Notes under the pieces: model-generated
Told to the model about the DNA's origin: nothing
Seen by the model: only the letters and a program-made list of their open reading frames with translations
Database searches by the model: none
Position numbers and translations under genes: made by a program
NCBI RefSeq assembly: GCF_023016085.1
Contig: NZ_JALKBF010000001.1
Coordinates: forward strand, 1,302,001-1,366,000
DNA length: 64,000 nt
Source: Aliiroseovarius sp. F47248L
GTDB taxonomy: Bacteria; Pseudomonadota; Alphaproteobacteria; Rhodobacterales; Rhodobacteraceae
Reading direction: 5' to 3'
Part shown: positions 8,214-17,310 of the stretch, one piece after another
Layout of the letters: each line of letters opens with the position of its first letter
Numbering within the stretch: the first letter of the stretch is position 1

Positions 8214-8941
8214 GCCTTGGCTCCGGCATCGGTGGCGGTCGGAATTTCATAGTTGGGCGCATTGCCTTTCGGGCGTGCCTCGTCCGGCATTTCACCTGTG
8301 ACCAGATAGATCACCTGATCCGCAATCGACGTTACATGATCCCCCATCCGTTCGATATTTTTCGCGATGAAATGCAGATGCATACAGGATGAAATGTTAC
8401 GCGGATCCTCCATCATGAAGGTCAAAAACTCGCGAAACAGAGCGTTGTACATCTGGTCGATCTCAAGGTCGCGCTGGCGCACATCATGCGCCAGATCAGC
8501 ATCGCGGCGTATATAGGCATCCAGCGCGTCCGTAAGCATAGATTGCGCTTCCCCTGCCATGCGTTTGATTGCCCCTGATGCGCCATCAATCGGATGCATA
8601 TGCACCAGAACAGTGGTGCGTTTGGCCATGTTTTTGGCATAGTCGCCAATCCTTTCCAGATTTGCGGCGACTTTCATTACCGTCAGAACCGTGCGCAGAT
8701 CCGATGCAATCGGCTGACGCAAAGCCAGCAAACGCGCGCATTCCTCTTGGATTTGCAAATCCAGCGCGTCAATCTTCTTGTCATTTTTGCGCACGGTTTC
8801 GGCCAGTTCCTCGTCCCGACGCTTCAGCGATCTGGCCCCTTCGCGGATGGCGTCTTCGACCATCCCGCCCATTTTCATCAGGTGGGCCTGGATTTCTTCA
8901 AGGTCGCGGTCAAACGCGGATGCGATATGTTGTTCGGTCAT
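8210..8941 (-). CDS. phoU: Phosphate signalling protein PhoU
   Basis: Cytoplasmic, all-helical 243-aa protein made of two PhoU repeats (about 15-105 and 120-210). Each has the metal-binding-type E/DxxxD patterns of the family: DKKIDALDLQIQEEC in the first and DLEIDQMYNALFREF in the second. PhoU couples the Pst transporter to PhoR and keeps the regulon off when phosphate is plentiful. It lies 35 bp downstream of pstB and overlaps phoB by 4 bp, so it is translated with the regulator it restrains. Confidence 0.95.
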   Translation of the reverse strand: MTEQHIASAFDRDLEEIQAHLMKMGGMVEDAIREGARSLKRRDEELAETVRKNDKKIDALDLQIQEECARLLALRQPIASDLRTVLTVMKVAANLERIGDYAKNMAKRTTVLVHMHPIDGASGAIKRMAGEAQSMLTDALDAYIRRDADLAHDVRQRDLEIDQMYNALFREFLTFMMEDPRNISSCMHLHFIAKNIERMGDHVTSIADQVIYLVTGEMPDEARPKGNAPNYEIPTATDAGAKA

Positions 8942-8976
8942 GTAAGTCTCCTGCCCCAGAGTTGGGCGAACCGTCG

Positions 8977-9774
8977 TCAGCCAATACGGCCAGTGATATA
9001 GCTTTCAGTGCGCGGGTCTGTGGGATTGGTAAATATCCGATCCGTATCCCCATATTCCACAAGGTTGCCCAAATGGAAGAACGCGGTTTTCTGGCTGACC
9101 CGTGCAGCTTGCTGCATCGAGTGTGTGACGATCACCACCGAGTAGTTTTCGCGCAGTTCGTCGATCAGTTCTTCGACCTGCGCGGTGGCAATCGGATCCA
9201 ACGCCGAGCAAGGTTCGTCCATCAACAGCACCTCGGGCTCGGTTGCAATCGCACGCGCGATGCACAGGCGCTGTTGCTGGCCACCGGACAGCCCGGTGCC
9301 GGGTGCATGCAGACGGTCTTTCACCTCGTCCCAGATAGCGCCGCGTCGCAGGGATTTCTCGACGATCTCGTCCAGATCAGCCTTGTTGCGGGCCAGCCCG
9401 TGGATGCGCGGCCCATAGGCAATGTTGTCATAGATCGACTTGGGGAACGGGTTGGGTTTCTGGAACACCATGCCGACCTTGGCGCGCAATTGCACGGGAT
9501 CGACGCGCTTGTCATAGATGTCTTCGCCGTCCAGACGAATATCGCCGTCGACCCGGCAAATGTCGATCGTGTCGTTCATCCGGTTCAGGCAGCGCAGGAA
9601 GGTAGATTTGCCGCAACCAGACGGGCCGATAAAGGCGGTCACGGTGTTGTCCTGAATGTCGACCGATACATCCTTGATGGCGTGGGTGTCACCATAGTGG
9701 ACCTGCACGTTCTTCGCGGTGATCTTGATGTCATGCATCGCTGCGGTCCTTTCAATCTTCGTCATATCGTTCAT
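8977..9774 (-). CDS. pstB: Phosphate ABC transporter ATP-binding protein PstB
   Basis: ABC ATPase that energises high-affinity phosphate import. Length is 265 aa, standard for PstB. Walker A is GPSGCGKST (about 53-61), the Q-loop lies in [16 protein letters not shown] (the PstB-specific form), the ABC signature is LSGGQQQR, Walker B is [13 protein letters not shown] and the switch His is in [13 protein letters not shown]. It lies between pstA (44 bp upstream) and phoU. An internal ATG at about residue 13 (MHDIKITA) could be an alternative start. Confidence 0.97.
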   Translation of the reverse strand: MNDMTKIERTAAMHDIKITAKNVQVHYGDTHAIKDVSVDIQDNTVTAFIGPSGCGKSTFLRCLNRMNDTIDICRVDGDIRLDGEDIYDKRVDPVQLRAKVGMVFQKPNPFPKSIYDNIAYGPRIHGLARNKADLDEIVEKSLRRGAIWDEVKDRLHAPGTGLSGGQQQRLCIARAIATEPEVLLMDEPCSALDPIATAQVEELIDELRENYSVVIVTHSMQQAARVSQKTAFFHLGNLVEYGDTDRIFTNPTDPRTESYITGRIG

Positions 9775-9818
9775 GTGTTCGGTCTTTCATCTTGTTTTTG
9801 CGGTTGGCTTCAAGCCGC

Positions 9819-11183
9819 TCACCAGCGACGCTCGAACCGGCGGCGCAGGATGATTGCGATGATATTCATGCTCATGAGGAAAAGAAGCAGGATGATGATG
9901 CCGCCCCATGCCCGTTCATAATACGCGGGATCGGCGCGCTTGGCCCATTCATAGATTTGCGCGGGCATGGCCGAGTTCGGCGCCATGAACCCTTCGATCA
10001 AACCATCGGGGTAGTTCGACGCGATATAGCCCACCATACCGATCAAAAGCAGCGGTGCAGTTTCGCCAAGTGCCTGCGCCAGACCAATGATCGTGCCTGT
10101 CAGGATGCCCGGCATGGCCAACGGCAACACATGGTGGAACACCGTTTGCATTTTAGAGGCTCCTACCCCAAGAGCCGCTTCGCGGATCGACGGCGGGACT
10201 GATTTCAACGACGCGCGGGTCGAGATGATGATCGTCGGCAACGTCATCAGGGTCAGGACCAGCCCGCCCACCAGCGGCGCGGATTGCGGCAAATGCGCGA
10301 ACTGGATGAACACAGCAAGGCCAAGGATGCCGAAAACGATGGACGGGACCGCGGCAAGATTTGCAATGTTGACTTCGATCAGATCGGTGAACCTGTTTTG
10401 CAGGGCAAATTCTTCAAGATAGATGGACGCCGCCACGCCGATTGGTAATGCGCATGCGAGCACCACTAGCATCATATAGAGACTGCCCAACATTGACACA
10501 CCGATCCCCGCCTGTTCCGGGCGGCTTTCCGAGGCATCCGCCCCGGTGATAAAATCCAGATTAAAGGATCTGTTCACCAGCCCGGCCGTTTGCAACGCAT
10601 CGACGATATCTAGATGTGCTGGCGTCAGGTTCTTGTCCCGCGCCAGGCTTTCTCGAGTCACGCGGCCCTTCAGATAGCCATCGACTCTAGACGATGCGAG
10701 CAGTTTGAATTCCACCGTTTCACCGATCTGTTCGGGATGGGCGATGACATGGTCACGAATGTCCGCCGCCGCGCCCGAACTGATCATCTTGCGAAGATCT
10801 TTGCCTTTGGTAAACGGGTTTTCCATACCTGTATCGGCTATGGCGCGGGCAATGGCATCGTCAATCAGCGGGTTGTAACCAAACGTTGTCACCTTCTTGA
10901 TGGCCTCGATGTCACGGGTGCCGGATTTGTCCAGTTTTGCTTCCTGAAGGTCGACACTCAAGGTGATGAAGCTTTGCTGAAACGCGCCCACGCCCTTGAA
11001 AAAAATCGAACTGATCAGAACCACAAGAAAGATCAGTCCAACCGCGATGGCTGCGATGCCATAGGCGCGGAAACGGGCCTCGGCCGTGTTGCGTTTCTTG
11101 GTGCGGGCGTCCTGCGTCAACAGTGACGATGCGGCGTGCGGGGCAGAATTGGGCGCGCCGTCCGAAAATGCTGCGTCGGTCAT
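9819..11183 (-). CDS. pstA: Phosphate ABC transporter permease PstA, long form
   Basis: Inner-membrane permease of 454 aa, much longer than enterobacterial PstA (about 296). The extra length is N-terminal: a transmembrane helix at about 45-65 and then a roughly 150-residue mostly soluble insert (DUF3333-type) before the permease core. The core starts near residue 225 (SMLGSLYMMLVVLACALPIGVAASIYLEEF). The EAAxxxG cytoplasmic loop that contacts PstB appears as REAALGVGASKMQTVFHHVLPLA. It overlaps pstC by 4 bp. The long form is common in alphaproteobacteria. Confidence 0.95.
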   Translation of the reverse strand: MTDAAFSDGAPNSAPHAASSLLTQDARTKKRNTAEARFRAYGIAAIAVGLIFLVVLISSIFFKGVGAFQQSFITLSVDLQEAKLDKSGTRDIEAIKKVTTFGYNPLIDDAIARAIADTGMENPFTKGKDLRKMISSGAAADIRDHVIAHPEQIGETVEFKLLASSRVDGYLKGRVTRESLARDKNLTPAHLDIVDALQTAGLVNRSFNLDFITGADASESRPEQAGIGVSMLGSLYMMLVVLACALPIGVAASIYLEEFALQNRFTDLIEVNIANLAAVPSIVFGILGLAVFIQFAHLPQSAPLVGGLVLTLMTLPTIIISTRASLKSVPPSIREAALGVGASKMQTVFHHVLPLAMPGILTGTIIGLAQALGETAPLLLIGMVGYIASNYPDGLIEGFMAPNSAMPAQIYEWAKRADPAYYERAWGGIIILLLFLMSMNIIAIILRRRFERRW

Positions 11184-12646
11184 TCGTATTGCTCCCTGTA
11201 TTTGCGAACGATCATCAGCGCTAGGATGTTCAGGCCGAGCGTCAGGACGAAGAGCGTCATACCAAGCGCGAAGGCGACAAGCGCCTCAGGGCTGGCGAAG
11301 TCGCTGTCACCGGTCAACTGGCTGACAATCTTGGCGGTGACAGTGGTCATCGCCTCGAACGGGTTCAGGTCCAGCCGGGCTGCGGCCCCTGCCCCCATCA
11401 CCACGATCATGGTTTCCCCGATCGCGCGACTGGCGGCCAGCAGCACAGCGCCGACGATCCCCGGAAGTGCTGCGGGCAAAACCACATGACGCACTGTTTC
11501 CGACTGCGTGGCACCCAAACCGAAGGATCCGTCCCGCATCGCCTGCGGCACCGCGTTGATGATGTCATCGGACAGCGAACTGACAAAGGGGATTAGCATG
11601 ATGCCCATGACCAGACCCGCCGTCATCACCGAGCGTGCGCCCTGCATCCACCCCAGCCCGTCCGCGCCGAATACGCCCACCAGCATTGGCCCAACCACTG
11701 TCAGGGCAAACAAACCGTAGACGATGGTGGGAATACCAGCGAGCACTTCAAGCAACGGTTTGGCGAAGGCACGTGTGGTGCGGCTGGCATATTCCGCCAG
11801 ATAGATCGCTGCAAACAGGCCGATGGGCACCGCGACCAGCAGTGCGACCAGCGATATGTAAAGTGTGCCCCACAGAAGCGGTAGGATGCCCAAATGTTCA
11901 GATCCGCCGCGTCCCTCGGGGCTCCAGACTGTGCCGAACAAGAAATCACTGGCCGGGAACATGCCGAAAAAGCTGATCGTGTTGAAGACCAGTGACAGGA
12001 CGATGCCGATTGTGGTCAGGATCGCAAGGGATGCCGCCCCGATCAGCAACAATTTCACCCCAGCCTCGACCCGGTTGCGGGCCCGGAAAGTTCCCGAGGT
12101 CATGCGCATTGCGGCCAGAAAACCACCCGCTGCGATGATCAGGACAACCACCATCAATGCCAAATTTCCAGTTTCAGTTTTGCTGCGCAGCACTTGCGCA
12201 GCGGCCAGAACGGCGGGGCTGATATCGCCTCCAACGACGACACCGACCTGTGCCAGTTGCCCGCGCAGATCAGTGGAGGCAGCGTCAAGGTTGGTCACCC
12301 CGGCCTCGGTCAGGGAAGTTTGGAGGACCAGTTGGTCCAGCCCGACAGCCACGCGGTTTACGTCGCTCATGATCAGGTTCAACTGACCGCCATCCTCATA
12401 AAGCCCGTCGGGGATCAAACTCGCCACACTGGCGTTGATCGCAATGGGCTGCACGACAACCCACAGCGTTAGAACAAGAAGGGCTGGCACCAGGGCCAGC
12501 ATCGCGACATTGAATCCATAATAATTCGGTAGGGAGTGAAGTTTCCGCCGATCCCCGTCGACCGAGGCCAGCGCGCGGCGGCGTCCAAGGAAAAAACCAA
12601 AAACAGCCAGCGCCAGTATGATCACGAGAAGCCAAAGTGCGGACAT
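11180..12646 (-). CDS. pstC: Phosphate ABC transporter permease PstC, long form
   Basis: Inner-membrane permease, 488 aa from the chosen start (MSALWLLVIILALAV), again longer than the classic about 320-aa form because of an N-terminal extension with several helices. The BPD_transp_1 core (about 250-488) contains the EAA loop as RDGSFGLGATQSETVRHVVLPAALPG. AAGAG lies upstream of this ATG. An in-frame extension to 12724 would run into the hairpins after pstS and lacks family support. It is translationally coupled to pstA by a 4-bp overlap. Confidence 0.94.
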   Translation of the reverse strand: MSALWLLVIILALAVFGFFLGRRRALASVDGDRRKLHSLPNYYGFNVAMLALVPALLVLTLWVVVQPIAINASVASLIPDGLYEDGGQLNLIMSDVNRVAVGLDQLVLQTSLTEAGVTNLDAASTDLRGQLAQVGVVVGGDISPAVLAAAQVLRSKTETGNLALMVVVLIIAAGGFLAAMRMTSGTFRARNRVEAGVKLLLIGAASLAILTTIGIVLSLVFNTISFFGMFPASDFLFGTVWSPEGRGGSEHLGILPLLWGTLYISLVALLVAVPIGLFAAIYLAEYASRTTRAFAKPLLEVLAGIPTIVYGLFALTVVGPMLVGVFGADGLGWMQGARSVMTAGLVMGIMLIPFVSSLSDDIINAVPQAMRDGSFGLGATQSETVRHVVLPAALPGIVGAVLLAASRAIGETMIVVMGAGAAARLDLNPFEAMTTVTAKIVSQLTGDSDFASPEALVAFALGMTLFVLTLGLNILALMIVRKYREQYE

Positions 12647-12671
12647 TGAATAACTCTTACAACAGCGATGC

Positions 12672-12726
12672 AGATCCTTAAGTGGATCTGTGGAATGATG
12701 CGGTGCGGGACCCCTGCCCCGCACCG
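12672..12726 (-). other. Two stem-loops in the pstS-pstC gap
   Basis: On the minus-strand transcript, directly after the pstS stop, there is a perfect 9-bp GC stem (arms 12718-12726 and 12701-12709). A 6-bp AGATCC/GGATCT stem follows (arms 12684-12689 and 12672-12677). Neither has a U-run. Hairpins here commonly protect the pstS 3' end or attenuate, so that the binding protein outnumbers the permeases; that role is inferred. Confidence 0.55.
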
Positions 12727-12733
12727 TTTGGAC

Positions 12734-13786
12734 TTAGTTGGTCAGAACGTCTTCCGCGGCCACCGCGGCTTGTGTGGCGCTCAGCTGGGGATCAGAAACA
12801 AGACCGTATTCCGACAGCGGGCCGTCTGGGCCAGCAATCTCGTCCGCGACGAAGAACTCGGCGAATTCCTTCAGGCCGGGGATCACGCCGATATGCGCTT
12901 TCTTGATGTAGAAATAGAGCGGACGCGACACCGGGTATGCGCCGGTTGCGATGGTTTCAGTCGACGGCAGAACCCCTGACATGGTGGCCACGTTCAGCGT
13001 GTCGGTGTTGTTTTCATAAAACGCCAGCCCAAAGATGCCGATGCCGTCCTTGTTCGAAGAAATCGAAGCCAGCGTCTCTGTATAGTCCCCGTCGATATCG
13101 ACCGATTTGCCATCGGTGCGCACCGCGATACAGGCTTTCTCGGCGGCTTTTGTCTTGGCTTTTTCATCGTCACCTTCGGCTGCTTCAAGATAGAGCTCGA
13201 ATGCGCCCGTGGCCTCGCATCCGGCCAGCAGCACCTTGTCCTCGAACACTTCGCGCGTCCCGTGCTTGGTGCCGGGGATGAAGGCGGCGATGTTGGCGGC
13301 GGGCAGCGTGTCGTTGAAGTCGGCCCACTGATTGTAAGGATTGTCGACCAGCGCACCGTCGACCACGACCTTCGCGCCCAGGGCGTTGAAGATATCGATG
13401 GGTTCGAAGGCGTCAAAATCCGGGCCGTCAATCTGGCTGGCGAAGACGATGCCGTCATAACCGATGCGCACCTCGACAATGTCTGTCACACCAGCGGCGG
13501 CGCAGGCTTCAACCTCAGATGCTTTGATCTTGCGTGAGGCGTTCGCGATGTCGATGGTGTTTTCCCCCACCCCTTCGCAGAACCGCTTCAACCCGGCAGA
13601 CGACCCACCCGATTCGACCACTGGCGTCGGAAAGTCGAAATTTTCCCCGAAGGCTTCGGCCACGATCGACGCATAAGGCAGCACGGTCGACGATCCGGCA
13701 ACCTGCACCTGATCACGGGCAGACGCAGCGGTTGCAGAGGCGGCAGCAATGGCCAGGGTGGAAGCGGTCAGTTTCACGAATGACAT
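12734..13786 (-). CDS. pstS: Phosphate-binding periplasmic protein PstS
   Basis: High-affinity periplasmic phosphate receptor for the PstCAB channel, 350 aa. It has a signal peptide (residues 1 to about 23, ending ATAASARDQ) and then the anion-binding pattern QVAGSSTVLPY, with ESGGSSAGLKRFCEG as the second phosphate-contact loop. A third contact, IPGTKHGTREVFEDK, follows mid-protein. It is the first gene of pstSCAB-phoUB, with a multi-repeat Pho box about 80-105 bp upstream of its ATG, so it should be strongly induced in phosphate limitation. Confidence 0.95.
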   Translation of the reverse strand: MSFVKLTASTLAIAAASATAASARDQVQVAGSSTVLPYASIVAEAFGENFDFPTPVVESGGSSAGLKRFCEGVGENTIDIANASRKIKASEVEACAAAGVTDIVEVRIGYDGIVFASQIDGPDFDAFEPIDIFNALGAKVVVDGALVDNPYNQWADFNDTLPAANIAAFIPGTKHGTREVFEDKVLLAGCEATGAFELYLEAAEGDDEKAKTKAAEKACIAVRTDGKSVDIDGDYTETLASISSNKDGIGIFGLAFYENNTDTLNVATMSGVLPSTETIATGAYPVSRPLYFYIKKAHIGVIPGLKEFAEFFVADEIAGPDGPLSEYGLVSDPQLSATQAAVAAEDVLTN

Positions 13787-13863
13787 GGATAGCTCCTGAT
13801 TAAATACGGCATCGCCCCCTCGGACGACATGTGGCTGTCCTATGGGTGTTGATCAAAGGTTTT

Positions 13864-13892
13864 GTGTAAATTTTGTAAAAGTAATGTGACAA
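13864..13892 (-). promoter_or_regulatory. Pho box (three 7-bp repeats at 11-bp period) upstream of pstS
   Basis: Read on the minus strand: TTGTCAC, 4 bp, CTTTTAC, 4 bp, TTTACAC. These are three direct repeats spaced exactly 11 bp apart, related to the CTGTCAC/T half-site of PhoB. The array lies between phoR and pstS, 78-106 bp before the pstS ATG, where an activator would sit. Confidence 0.75.
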
Positions 13893-13936
13893 ACCGCGTT
13901 GCGCAGAGATTTTTCTGGGAAAGATCGCCAAAAATG

Positions 13937-14974
13937 TCAGGCAGTTTCCGGCATGGGCAGGCTTACAGTGAAGCAACTGCCCGCTCCCGGCGCGCTTTCG
14001 ATCCGCAACCGTCCACGATGCCGGTTCACGATATGCTTAACGATGGCAAGACCCAGCCCCGTACCGCCCAACTCGCGTGATCGATGGTTGTCGACACGGT
14101 AAAACCGTTCGGTCAAACGACCCAAATGCTTGGGGTCGATCCCGTCACCATCGTCTTGCACTGCGACCTCCAGCCCCGGCCCCTTGAAAGCGGACACCTG
14201 CGGCAATGCATTCATTGTAATTCGAACAGTCCCACCTTTGCGCCCATATTTGATCGCATTTTCGATCAGATTGGTGAAAACCTGCGTCAACTGATCGCTC
14301 TCCCCAACAACGATGGTGGGTTGATCAGTTTCAAAGAAGAAACGGAAATCGACATCGCGATCCCTGGCAGAGGGGCTAAGCGCATTAATGACCAACGAAA
14401 TCACCTGATCTAACTCGACCAAGTCGGTGGGGCGCACTCGTTCCAAATCTTCAACCCGGCTAAGCGATAACAGTTCCGTGACCAAACGGTTCATGCGGCT
14501 TGCTTCTTCTTCCATGATGTCCAGAAACCGCGCGCGCGCATCGGGGTCATCGCGTGCCGGGCCGCGTAGGGTTTCAATGAAACCGGACAGCGCAGTCAAG
14601 GGAGTGCGTAACTCATGACTGACATTTGCGACGAAATCCGACCGCATCTGTCCAGCTTCCTCATGGGGCGAGACATCTAGAAAGGTTAGCAGTACACTGT
14701 GGTCCGACACCAACTCAGCCAAATGTACGTCGTAGAGCATATCGCGACCATGTTTGGAAATTACCAGCCGCGCATCGGCGTGGGCGTCGCCGGTCAACAC
14801 AGTTTCGATGGCCTCAAGTAATGAAGGTTGACGGATGGCCGTGGCAACGTGACGCCCAACCAAGTCCACCCCGAAAATGTTCGTCGCGCCATCATTTTGA
14901 CCGGTGACGCGTTGATCACACCCGACCACCAAAACAGGCACGGGAAAGGCTTGCAACACTTCGTCGGACGACAT
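13937..14974 (-). CDS. phoR: Phosphate regulon sensor histidine kinase PhoR, apparently without membrane helices
   Basis: 345 aa from the chosen ATG (MSSDEVLQAF). It has a PAS-like N-terminal domain (about 5-100), an HisKA domain with phospho-accepting His120 in VSHELRTPLTAL, and an HATPase domain with N box (NLIENAIKYG), G1 (DDGDGID) and G2 (GGTGLGLAIVKH). No hydrophobic stretch long enough for a transmembrane helix is seen, unlike E. coli PhoR, so sensing must go through PhoU/Pst contacts. It is upstream of pstS on the same strand, with a 150-bp gap containing the Pho box. An upstream in-frame start at 15025 is possible but adds a Cys-rich non-homologous tail. Confidence 0.9.
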   Translation of the reverse strand: MSSDEVLQAFPVPVLVVGCDQRVTGQNDGATNIFGVDLVGRHVATAIRQPSLLEAIETVLTGDAHADARLVISKHGRDMLYDVHLAELVSDHSVLLTFLDVSPHEEAGQMRSDFVANVSHELRTPLTALSGFIETLRGPARDDPDARARFLDIMEEEASRMNRLVTELLSLSRVEDLERVRPTDLVELDQVISLVINALSPSARDRDVDFRFFFETDQPTIVVGESDQLTQVFTNLIENAIKYGRKGGTVRITMNALPQVSAFKGPGLEVAVQDDGDGIDPKHLGRLTERFYRVDNHRSRELGGTGLGLAIVKHIVNRHRGRLRIESAPGAGSCFTVSLPMPETA

Positions 14975-15202
14975 CAAACAGAAGAACCCTTGGACCAATC
15001 TACACTTGCACAGGGATGGCGGCATTATGTCGCCACGTCAAACACCAAAATTGCGAAATTCATCGTGATGCTAGAATTGCAAACCGCAGGCTCGCCTTAT
15101 ATGTGTGATCCGAAAAAGCGAACGACAGGCGGACAACACGATCCTGCGTCGCTGTGCATATCATAGTTGGGGCCACAAGGTTTGCGAACGAGTGTTGGGG
15201 TG

Positions 15203-15589
15203 ATGACAGACAGCCACACAAAAAAACCGATGCTGCTTGTATTGGGCGACGGAGTGATCTCAGACGACAGGCTGACCCAGTCATGTCGCCTGACCCATAT
15301 GTCATGCGATATGTTTTTTGATCTGACACGCGCAGAATTTGATAAACAAGACATTCAATTGGTCGTGTCAGCTCTGTTTTCCACGCAAACAGATTGCATC
15401 GAGATTGGACAGCATCTTAGCACAATCGGTTTTCACGGTACCTATCTGATCTGTACCGACACGTTGCCCAATCCGAAGGTCATCAAACGCGAACTGCACC
15501 AGCTTTATCCGGACTTACACTGCTTGATTATGACTCCGGACGACCTGATCGATTTTCTAAACAGCGCGCGCCCGGCCGCTGCTCAGTAA
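15203..15589 (+). CDS. Hypothetical protein, alpha/beta fold likely
   Basis: A 128-aa protein I cannot name. It starts MTDSHTKKPMLLVLGDGV and alternates hydrophobic strands and amphipathic helices (LLVLGDGV, IQLVVSALF, GTYLICTDTL, HCLIMTPDDLIDFL), a pattern like a receiver-type or Rossmann-like fold. The receiver phospho-Asp and Lys are not evident. The ATG at 15203 follows GGGG very closely; an in-frame TTG at 15167 is an alternative start. It is divergent from phoR and overlaps the end of the convergent DUF6456 gene by 7 bp. It could be a degenerate signalling domain. Confidence 0.6.
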   Translation: MTDSHTKKPMLLVLGDGVISDDRLTQSCRLTHMSCDMFFDLTRAEFDKQDIQLVVSALFSTQTDCIEIGQHLSTIGFHGTYLICTDTLPNPKVIKRELHQLYPDLHCLIMTPDDLIDFLNSARPAAAQ

Positions 15590-16677
15590 ATCAGATCATG
15601 GTCATCTCCTGTCAATTTATCATAGTGACGCGCTAGATAGCTGAGCGCGACCCGCAGCATGTATTTCCCAGACCGAGCAGGCATCGCCATGTCAGCTTCA
15701 ATCCGCTCCATGCCGCGTTCGTGGCAACAGACGGCCATTGCTACCTGCGCTAGCTCTGGTCCAAGGGCTGTCATCGCTTCACCAAACCGCTTGCGTGCAT
15801 CAAGCTTTCGATCAGACGGGTGCCCAGATGCAGATGTTCCTGAAGACTGAATGGCGGCCTGAACACGGTCCCACGTGTTTAGGCCAGAGACCGCGCACTG
15901 GCCTAATGCGAAATCGCGGTGCAACCGCTCGGCTGCGCGGACCAAATCGGGACCCAGATAGGGATCTTGTCGACCCTTTGCGCGTGCCAGCACCCGCACG
16001 GGGCTGTCAGCGCCAATCGGGCGTTTTGTCCGATTGGCGACATTTTTTTGGATACCGGCACCAAGTTGTTTAGATACCCCCATAAAACTTGCTTGAGATT
16101 CCGCAAATCCAGTCGCGCGGCTTTCCATTTGTGCCAATATACGGTTTAGGGCGATACGACCGTCCGGGGTCATGTGATAGCGACAAATCCGTCCCTTTGT
16201 GCTGCCTTCGATCCATCCGCGTAGCGCCATCACTTCAACAACCTCGGTGGGGCCTTTGGCCAAGGTCGCCGGATCACCATCATCACGAGCAGCCAACACA
16301 ACAGCGGTATCAACGCCCTGACTGACAACCATTACAGCCCGGTCCTTCATCATCGCCCGCAGCAAACGAAGCATATGGGGTGAAACCGGATCATCTTCCG
16401 GGCTGTCCTGAACGTGTTCACCGGCTTCAAGATCGGTCTGACCGTCGCGCACCCCTGCCCCCAAGCGAGTCAGCAGCGCGTCAACCAAGGGATCATCTCT
16501 GCGGGATTCGGTTTTCCGCACCTGCCGCATCACGGTCGAGGCATGAACACCCATGTCGCGTGCAAGTGCCCGGATCGACGTGCCCTTTTCCGTGTGTTTC
16601 AGATACAGGTGAACCTCGTCCGGCAACCAGCGCAGTACAGAGTTGTGTTCGATCCCAGATGGCGTCGCGTTTTGCAT
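15583..16677 (-). CDS. DUF6456 helix-turn-helix protein
   Basis: A 364-aa protein. The N-terminal part (about 15-60) has a resolvase/sigma-like helix-turn-helix: KGTSIRALARDMGVHASTVMRQVRK. The C-terminal part from about 225 (SPVRVLARAKG through LSYLARHY) is the DUF6456 domain, typical of Rhodobacterales and other alphaproteobacteria. The middle (about 100-220) resembles a second winged-helix (EVVEVMALRGWIEGSTKGRICRYHMTPDG). It is probably a DNA-binding regulator; the target is unknown. It diverges from the DUF6477 gene across a 245-bp region with a CtrA-type box, suggesting both belong to the CtrA regulon. Confidence 0.8.
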   Translation of the reverse strand: MQNATPSGIEHNSVLRWLPDEVHLYLKHTEKGTSIRALARDMGVHASTVMRQVRKTESRRDDPLVDALLTRLGAGVRDGQTDLEAGEHVQDSPEDDPVSPHMLRLLRAMMKDRAVMVVSQGVDTAVVLAARDDGDPATLAKGPTEVVEVMALRGWIEGSTKGRICRYHMTPDGRIALNRILAQMESRATGFAESQASFMGVSKQLGAGIQKNVANRTKRPIGADSPVRVLARAKGRQDPYLGPDLVRAAERLHRDFALGQCAVSGLNTWDRVQAAIQSSGTSASGHPSDRKLDARKRFGEAMTALGPELAQVAMAVCCHERGMERIEADMAMPARSGKYMLRVALSYLARHYDKLTGDDHDLIY

Positions 16678-16774
16678 TCAAGCCCCTTCCAATTGGCATA
16701 CCGTGCGTTTCGCGATATTCCACCGCGCAACCGCAGGTTGAATTTTAGCCGGTTAGACCTATCATTTGATTGGT

Positions 16775-16789
16775 TAGCGGTTCGTTAAC
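16775..16789 (+). promoter_or_regulatory. CtrA-type box between DUF6456 and DUF6477 genes
   Basis: TTAG (16775-16778), seven bases, TTAA (16786-16789) followed by CC. This is one mismatch from the TTAA-N7-TTAA consensus, in the divergent promoter region. Together with the box in front of ctrA, it is the second such site in the window. Confidence 0.6.
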
Positions 16790-16922
16790 CTACATTGTCT
16801 GCTGTAAGGATTGTTGCTGAACCAGTAAGATTTGTTAAAGGCTGCGCACGGTGACAACAAGGTTGACGCAACACCCGCTTGGGTTGTGCCACGATCACGG
16901 GGAATCATTGAAAGGATACTCC

Positions 16923-17219
16923 ATGACCGACCCCTTTATCTGTATCAAAGCCCTTCGCCGTCCTCGCATTCTGGTACGCGCTGCACGGTTTGGATTGGTT
17001 GACTACAATCGGGATAGAGATTTGAAAAAGCTCATGAAAACAACGGCAACTCCTTCTCCAACCAAAGCCATTGACGACCTGCTTCAGGAAGAGGCACGGC
17101 TAGAGAATACGCGGACATCGGGGGATGCGTCCTATTCAATCGCCCATCATGTCGAGGTTCTGATCGCGCTGATGTCTGAACTGCGTTTGCTGCCCCAAGG
17201 CCCTCGCGAAGTTCAGTAG
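16923..17219 (+). CDS. DUF6477 family protein
   Basis: A 98-aa protein of a family largely confined to Rhodobacterales. It has an N-terminal LRRPRILVRAARFGLVDYNRDRDL block and a predicted helix KAIDDLLQEEARLENTRT. A second helical segment, YSIAHHVEVLIALMSELRLL, follows. The start at 16923 has AAGGA 6-8 nt upstream. An earlier in-frame start at 16851 lacks a ribosome site and homology. Function is unknown. Its pairing with a DUF6456 regulator over a CtrA-type box suggests a CtrA-controlled role. Confidence 0.75.
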   Translation: MTDPFICIKALRRPRILVRAARFGLVDYNRDRDLKKLMKTTATPSPTKAIDDLLQEEARLENTRTSGDASYSIAHHVEVLIALMSELRLLPQGPREVQ

Positions 17220-17236
17220 TGCCTACACCCGATCAC

Positions 17237-17267
17237 AAAAAGCTAAGGGGGCAGTTAAGCCCCCTTA
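17237..17267 (-). terminator. Terminator of the MttB-family gene
   Basis: A perfect 9-bp stem (arms 17244-17252 and 17259-17267) with a 6-nt loop. On the minus strand, a run of five T follows 3 nt later (17237-17241). It lies 44 bp beyond the stop of the minus-strand gene. The plus strand lacks a T-run. Confidence 0.75.
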
Positions 17268-17310
17268 TCCTGCTGTTAACCGACGAGAACGGATCGCGAA
17301 CGATTCCACC

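Noticed and set aside
12647..12724. N-terminal extension of PstC
   Set aside because: It would translate the hairpin region after pstS, and AAGAG precedes the ATG at 12646.
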